Assembly (NCBI GenBank): GCA_034190875.2
Contig: CM067345.1
Location: 24,058,438 to 24,122,437, forward strand
From: Urechis unicinctus
Taxonomy: Eukaryota; Annelida; Polychaeta; Xenopneusta; Urechidae
DNA length: 64,000 bases
Direction of reading: 5' to 3'
The position numbers and the translations under genes are program-made. The number at the start of each line of letters is the position of its first letter. The first letter of the stretch is position 1. The notes below the pieces were generated by a model. That model saw only the letters and a program-made list of their open reading frames with translations, did not search any database and was not told where the DNA came from. Positions 59,501-64,000 of the stretch are shown one piece after another.

Positions 59501-61973
59501 AATCAAACCACTACTGATTAAATGCAAACACCTTTTGATTAAATGCATCGTGTGAATTGTCTCATAGAGCTAGGTGGGTTATGCTGTGTTCTTCCTCTCC
59601 GACATTGTCAATAGATTCGCTAGAGAGCCACTCATGTGCATTACTAAATGCCACTTAACTACATATTTATTTGACACATGACAATGAACGTCGCCATCAT
59701 TATGACAGGATATTACCATAAAGAAGCAGTATTTTAGGGATGCTACAGCCTGTTATTGACACAGATGCTGCATCCCAGGCGAATGTCGATATAAAGTGGG
59801 ATACTTCCAAAAAATTATTCCAACAGAGCTAGCCGAATGCACGGCTTATCTGGGTATTGGTAGAGCGATGTAAACTGGTTAATAGTGATGTTATGATGCA
59901 GATGCAATTCTCGATTGACTCAACATTTGGTGATTGATGGCGACCATTTCCGGTAAGATAAAAGCTAAGGCAAGCCACTCGAACGATTCTTTCATAAACG
60001 TGTGAATTATAAGGATGGATATCTATTCCCATATACTTGGAACCAGTTTCCAAGATGGGCTCTGATAAACAATAATTTATGAACGTTTTACTACAATAAC
60101 AAACACAGCATAAATGGGCAATATTATTCCTCTATTACGATGCATATCAAGATAAGCCATTGGTACGAATATAACAGACTGTTAACCGTGGAAGTTTAAA
60201 TACACTTCGTCGCATCCTAAGAAATGTACGGTTTTACAAGGTCAAATTCATACCATAATATATATGGCCGCTCGCATGAGTGATAAAGCAATAAAGCAAT
60301 AAGCATTCATTATTATTGTGTTTGTACCTTTGTTGGGCTGAGGTTTTGCACGTTTATGAGCTGTCGTTCGGTATATAACCATGCCGACTTCTAACACGCA
60401 CATTTTATCTGATCCCTCTGTAAATGTCGTCAATAACTTTCATACGTAAGACTTATTGGTGCAATAATTGAAATCCCTTTCTTATGCTTGATTTACAGTC
60501 AGCGTTTGTTTGACAAGATTTAGCGATCATTATTTATAAAATCGAATGACCCGAGGCCCTTTCACACAAGTTTGTGTCTCGACAATTACTGTCAAATCCT
60601 GATTCCCCTGAAAAGTTAAATAGACAATGATAGTAAGTATATCATACTTTTAACCATTCAGCAAAATAAATGTTACATCTGCTGCTGTATATGACGTAGT
60701 TAATAGACCTGCACTATGGTAAGTTTATAACTGATGTAGCCCGAACATAAATATAAACATGAGGGTCTCAGTAGCTAATGTAAATAACACAGAAGTTTGA
60801 GTGGCATTTGCCAAAACTTTTCGCATTAAGAAACCTTATATGCAGCAAAAGCACCCAAGTAAGCCAATATTTGTAATTACTTCTCGACGGACAGTCTGAA
60901 TTGCTCGTGGCACCAATGCTTTCAATCTTGGTTGCTGCATAGGATCCTTAATAAGCACATAGAGATAACTGCTCATGACGTTCACATCATACTATGTAGA
61001 ACAATAACCCTCGTTATTGGACAGCGTGGTCGAAAGGATATTTCATTCATAGATGTCAATAACAAAGATCGTGCAATATGAATGAAATACGCTCTTGTGA
61101 TGATATGCTATTACTTTCCAATCAGTCACCAGCTAAATGGATACTGTATTCAATTATCATGTGTGCGTAGCTCTTTGGCTCATCGAGGAAAGCAGCTCTC
61201 TCTGCGATCATAATGGTCTGTGTATTGGTGTTGGTGACAGTCACGAGGAGCATAATGGAGGCATCCACGACTCGAACACATTAAAGTTCCTGTACTCTGC
61301 ACAATTCAAGATGGAGATTTTGTTTTGCCCCTCACACTTTCATGAGCCATGGTGATCCATCGAAAGGCAACGGCGTCAATTTTAAAATCATTAAGGATGA
61401 CTTGACCCATTTTCAGTCTGGTTTAGTGGATTTTCCATTCCCTGTTTTGAATACTATTTGAGACCAATGATGACAAAAAGTGTTCAGGTTATGGGCTATA
61501 TCCTTGTCGTCTGTGACTCCCACCTCTTCAGTTATAAAATTAAAGGGTACCGTTTATACCTTCGGTTATTGCATTTTAGATTTAAAAAAATTGTTTAATA
61601 TTGTCACAGGCCACCCTGACACTTAGTGATATCTTTGTGTATATATATATAATTGCAGTGATTTATACAAAATACCGATTAGATTATAAAAAGAGTATTT
61701 TTCACATATATGATCAGTCGAATCGGAGCCATATTTGATTTCATTTGTGCGATATAAATGAACGGTACTTACACAGGCACAGAAGCAGAATCATTTATAT
61801 CAGACTTTATATACATTCAGTTAAAATGACCATGCATCAACTAAGCAATCAAAAATAGCCATTGTAACATGAGGCGACCCACCATCCTGTTTGTAATGGA
61901 TAACGAACCTTAAAGAGCAAAGCAGAGATGAACAGGTGAAGATTATGGTGGCGCTTCAAATATATACGTGATT
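56563..61973. other. intergenic region without recognised genes
   Basis: Contains a (GA)n/(GAAA)n tract at about 57800-57836 and a weak tandem pattern of TGGTC/TTAC phrases at about 58190-58340. Open frames near 58.3-58.7, 59.0 and 61.2 kb are short, overlap on opposite strands and match nothing I know. Confidence 0.5.
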
Positions 61974-63080
61974 TTAACTTTGGCTCCGTTCATTATTGCG
62001 TGATGGTGTTGGCCTGGAGGAATATTGCGGATGTCGCCCATTTGTAACTAAACTTAACGGTTCCCCTACTGATTCATTGTTACCACATCGCAGACATTTT
62101 GAGGCAAGGATGCGTCGGAACCGCTGACGTAGCATGTAGTAAATCATGAAATTCATGCTGGAATTGATGACGATGAGTAGGTTACAAGTACAAGAAATGT
62201 AATAGATGGTTGACGACACTTTCTGCTGACTCGGCGGAAAATAATACGTTAGTAACAACTGCATAATCCGATCAGGTGTATGACAAATGGTAAATATCAC
62301 TATTATTATAATCATAATAAGTGTAATGTTGTCGTCAGCAGAATTACTCCGGACAGAGCTGCATCGGATTCCTTCATTAGCACAATGAAGAGCTAAGATA
62401 AGTTTTACATTGAGCACAATAAGCATTATGAGAGGCACCAACAGGACAAGAAAATTGTACAACCCATCGGTGTACACCTTACCAAACAATGAATATCTAC
62501 CAATTGATGTATGGTTTAATTCAGCCGCTCTTCCTTGATTGTCATAGACTATATCCAAATGAAAATATCTAGGTACATTAAAGCAGATTGCAAATATAAC
62601 AACAGCCGATAATTGTACCCTGTGTACTTTTCATTGTCAGCAGAGAATTTGCGAAGTGGTATACATACGGCTATGTATCTGTTGCATGCTAGAAGAACAG
62701 TGATCCAGACAATAGCCGTCTGCGCTACATACGCCAATGGATTCACATATTTAATGATGTACAGGGTTGTGTGAAGCGAAATGTTGGGCAAAAAACCCAT
62801 TAACACAGAGACACTATTAAAAAGCAGAGCAACAGGAAAGTGTTGTCTGAGACGGCCAGAGCTTGTAGTAGAGTATTACTACCTTGTTACAGCGCTCATA
62901 CTGCAGGATGATAATGGACAATGTATTTCCGGTGATGCCCATAATGCACAGCGCACCAATGACGACACCATTTACAATGACGTCAAACATCCGTTTGTCG
63001 AGCTGTTCACTTCCATATGTCCCATTGTGCGATTTCGGTTTGGTTGAAAGATAACAATTCGAAATCAACGTCATTCTCAT
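61974..63080 (-). pseudogene. decayed class A GPCR, FMRFamide/neuropeptide-receptor-like
   Basis: All seven membrane segments can be read on the minus strand but not in one frame. TM1 (IMGITGNTLSIIILQYE, with the GN motif, about 62900-62985) is in one frame; TM2 (LLQALAVSDNTFLLLCFLIV, about 62805-62870) in a second; TM3 with the DRY-site equivalent CNRYIAVCIP (about 62650-62790) in a third; TM4 to the tail (from about 62635, ending at 61974) returns to the TM1 frame. Three small indels near 62885, 62790 and 62640 would explain this; the TM2 frame also meets a stop. TM6 has FTICHTPDRI and TM7 ends NSSMNFMIYYML in place of NPxxY. N-glycosylation-type sites are NGT before TM1 and NHT in loop 2. 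The start shown is the first in-frame ATG; a possible acceptor near 63178 could add upstream sequence. Other genes here keep frame, so real decay is likelier than sequence error. Confidence 0.75.
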
Positions 63081-63189
63081 CACTCCCTCGTGGAACCATG
63101 CTAGTAGGATCACAATGCATGGCACGATCGTATTCCTCAGGCCACCATGGATCACATACTGTTTACCACATTCTGTAGCTGAAGACAAT

Positions 63190-64000
63190 TATCTGCGTTA
63201 GACAAGCCATCACAAATTGCTGTAATGTAATTCGTCCATAAGATAGCACTGGTATCCATCACAACATGTACTTGAGTGCCGCACTCATCATCATAAGGCG
63301 ATTAAATGGACATCCCATAGTTCCCAATTATAATCCACAATCGCTTGGTAACAAGCTGTGCCGTTTGAAAGGTCAACACACGCTACTAGTTGAATCCTCG
63401 ACAGGCTTAGTGATAGTATTCCAAACGTTGCAGACATTCTATGCTCCGCACACTAAGAAGTCCTGCTCCCTATGAGAATGATATTACTGCGAGCCCCTGT
63501 GCGGCAGAATTGTAGCGACACCCTTCTCACACATTTGCCCTCACCCCATCACACTACAGGCGCGCTACTGGCTGTCCTGTCATGGCAGAGCACAATGGGG
63601 CTACCTCCATTGTGGCTATTTATTAGGATAAATAAAATATTGCTTATGCAACAGGAAATTTACACAACAATAGTAACCTTAACATTTGGCTGTATTTGTG
63701 TATTATGCGATAAAGCAGGACTTCTATTCAATAGCTCGAGCATTGTAATTGTATTGATAGTCGGTCCCCTTTGCGCCATTATAGTAGCATCTAGTCATGT
63801 TCGACGTTGTCATAACTCAATTGGCACTGACAGTAGAATTAAGTGCAGTTGCTAATGGAAAAGTCTCGTGGATATGCTTGTGGTGAATAATTAACACCAC
63901 GTGGGCAGTTACGTATTATATGTCATTCTATATTCATATTTCCCTAATGGGCCCTGCTCTTGGTAGCTTGTTTACTAGCAAAACTCAAGTTTGGGTAAGT
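63190..64000. other. no gene recognised
   Basis: A plus-strand open frame at 63472-63855 has hydrophobic stretches (e.g. LTFGCICVLC, IVIVLIVGPLCAIIVASS) that could be membrane segments, but it has no family signature, and the window ends before context can help. Confidence 0.3.

Overview
This is a metazoan nuclear DNA window. Split genes with GT-AG introns, microsatellites and minisatellites, LTR retroelements and animal-specific gene families all point to an animal. The gene set is MPHOSPH8 of the HUSH complex, a DUSP8/16-type MAP-kinase phosphatase, a 'short-chain collagen C4'-type secreted domain and a neuropeptide-type GPCR. This fits a non-vertebrate, probably marine, bilaterian such as a lancelet, hemichordate, brachiopod or mollusc. 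I cannot narrow it further from sequence alone.

Layout, left to right. From 1 to 13.3 kb the DNA is mostly non-coding: a 39-bp minisatellite (1.0-1.5 kb), a possible orphan coding exon (2.8-3.2 kb, minus), purine-rich low-complexity tracts, a 50-bp exact duplication near 10 kb and an LTR-like fossil (12.2-12.5 kb). From 13.3 to 24 kb the 5' half of a DUSP8/16 gene lies on the minus strand; three coding exons carry its rhodanese/kinase-docking domain. From 25.4 to 25.9 kb there is a long composite TA/CA satellite. From 27.9 to 31.5 kb a plus-strand gene has one large coding exon for a RING-IBR-RING (RBR) E3 ligase of about 1011 residues. From 32.6 to 43.9 kb a complete 15-exon MPHOSPH8 gene lies on the plus strand, with two large minisatellites in its introns. 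Convergent to it, from 48.6 to 56.5 kb on the minus strand, is a four-exon gene for a type II membrane protein with a short-chain-collagen-C4-type ectodomain. Its first intron holds a whole-looking, very young Ty3/gypsy element in antisense. From 62.0 to 63.1 kb a decayed neuropeptide-receptor-like GPCR lies on the minus strand.

The genes do not form an operon or obvious pathway. The reconstructed exons are joined by splice sites whose phases agree at every junction: 14 junctions in MPHOSPH8, 3 in the C4-like gene and 2 in the DUSP gene. The assembly is therefore good, and the broken frame of the GPCR is more likely real decay than sequencing error. The features least explained by known families are the 800-residue N-terminal part of the RBR protein, the collagen-less C4-type membrane protein and the unassigned exon at 2.8-3.2 kb.
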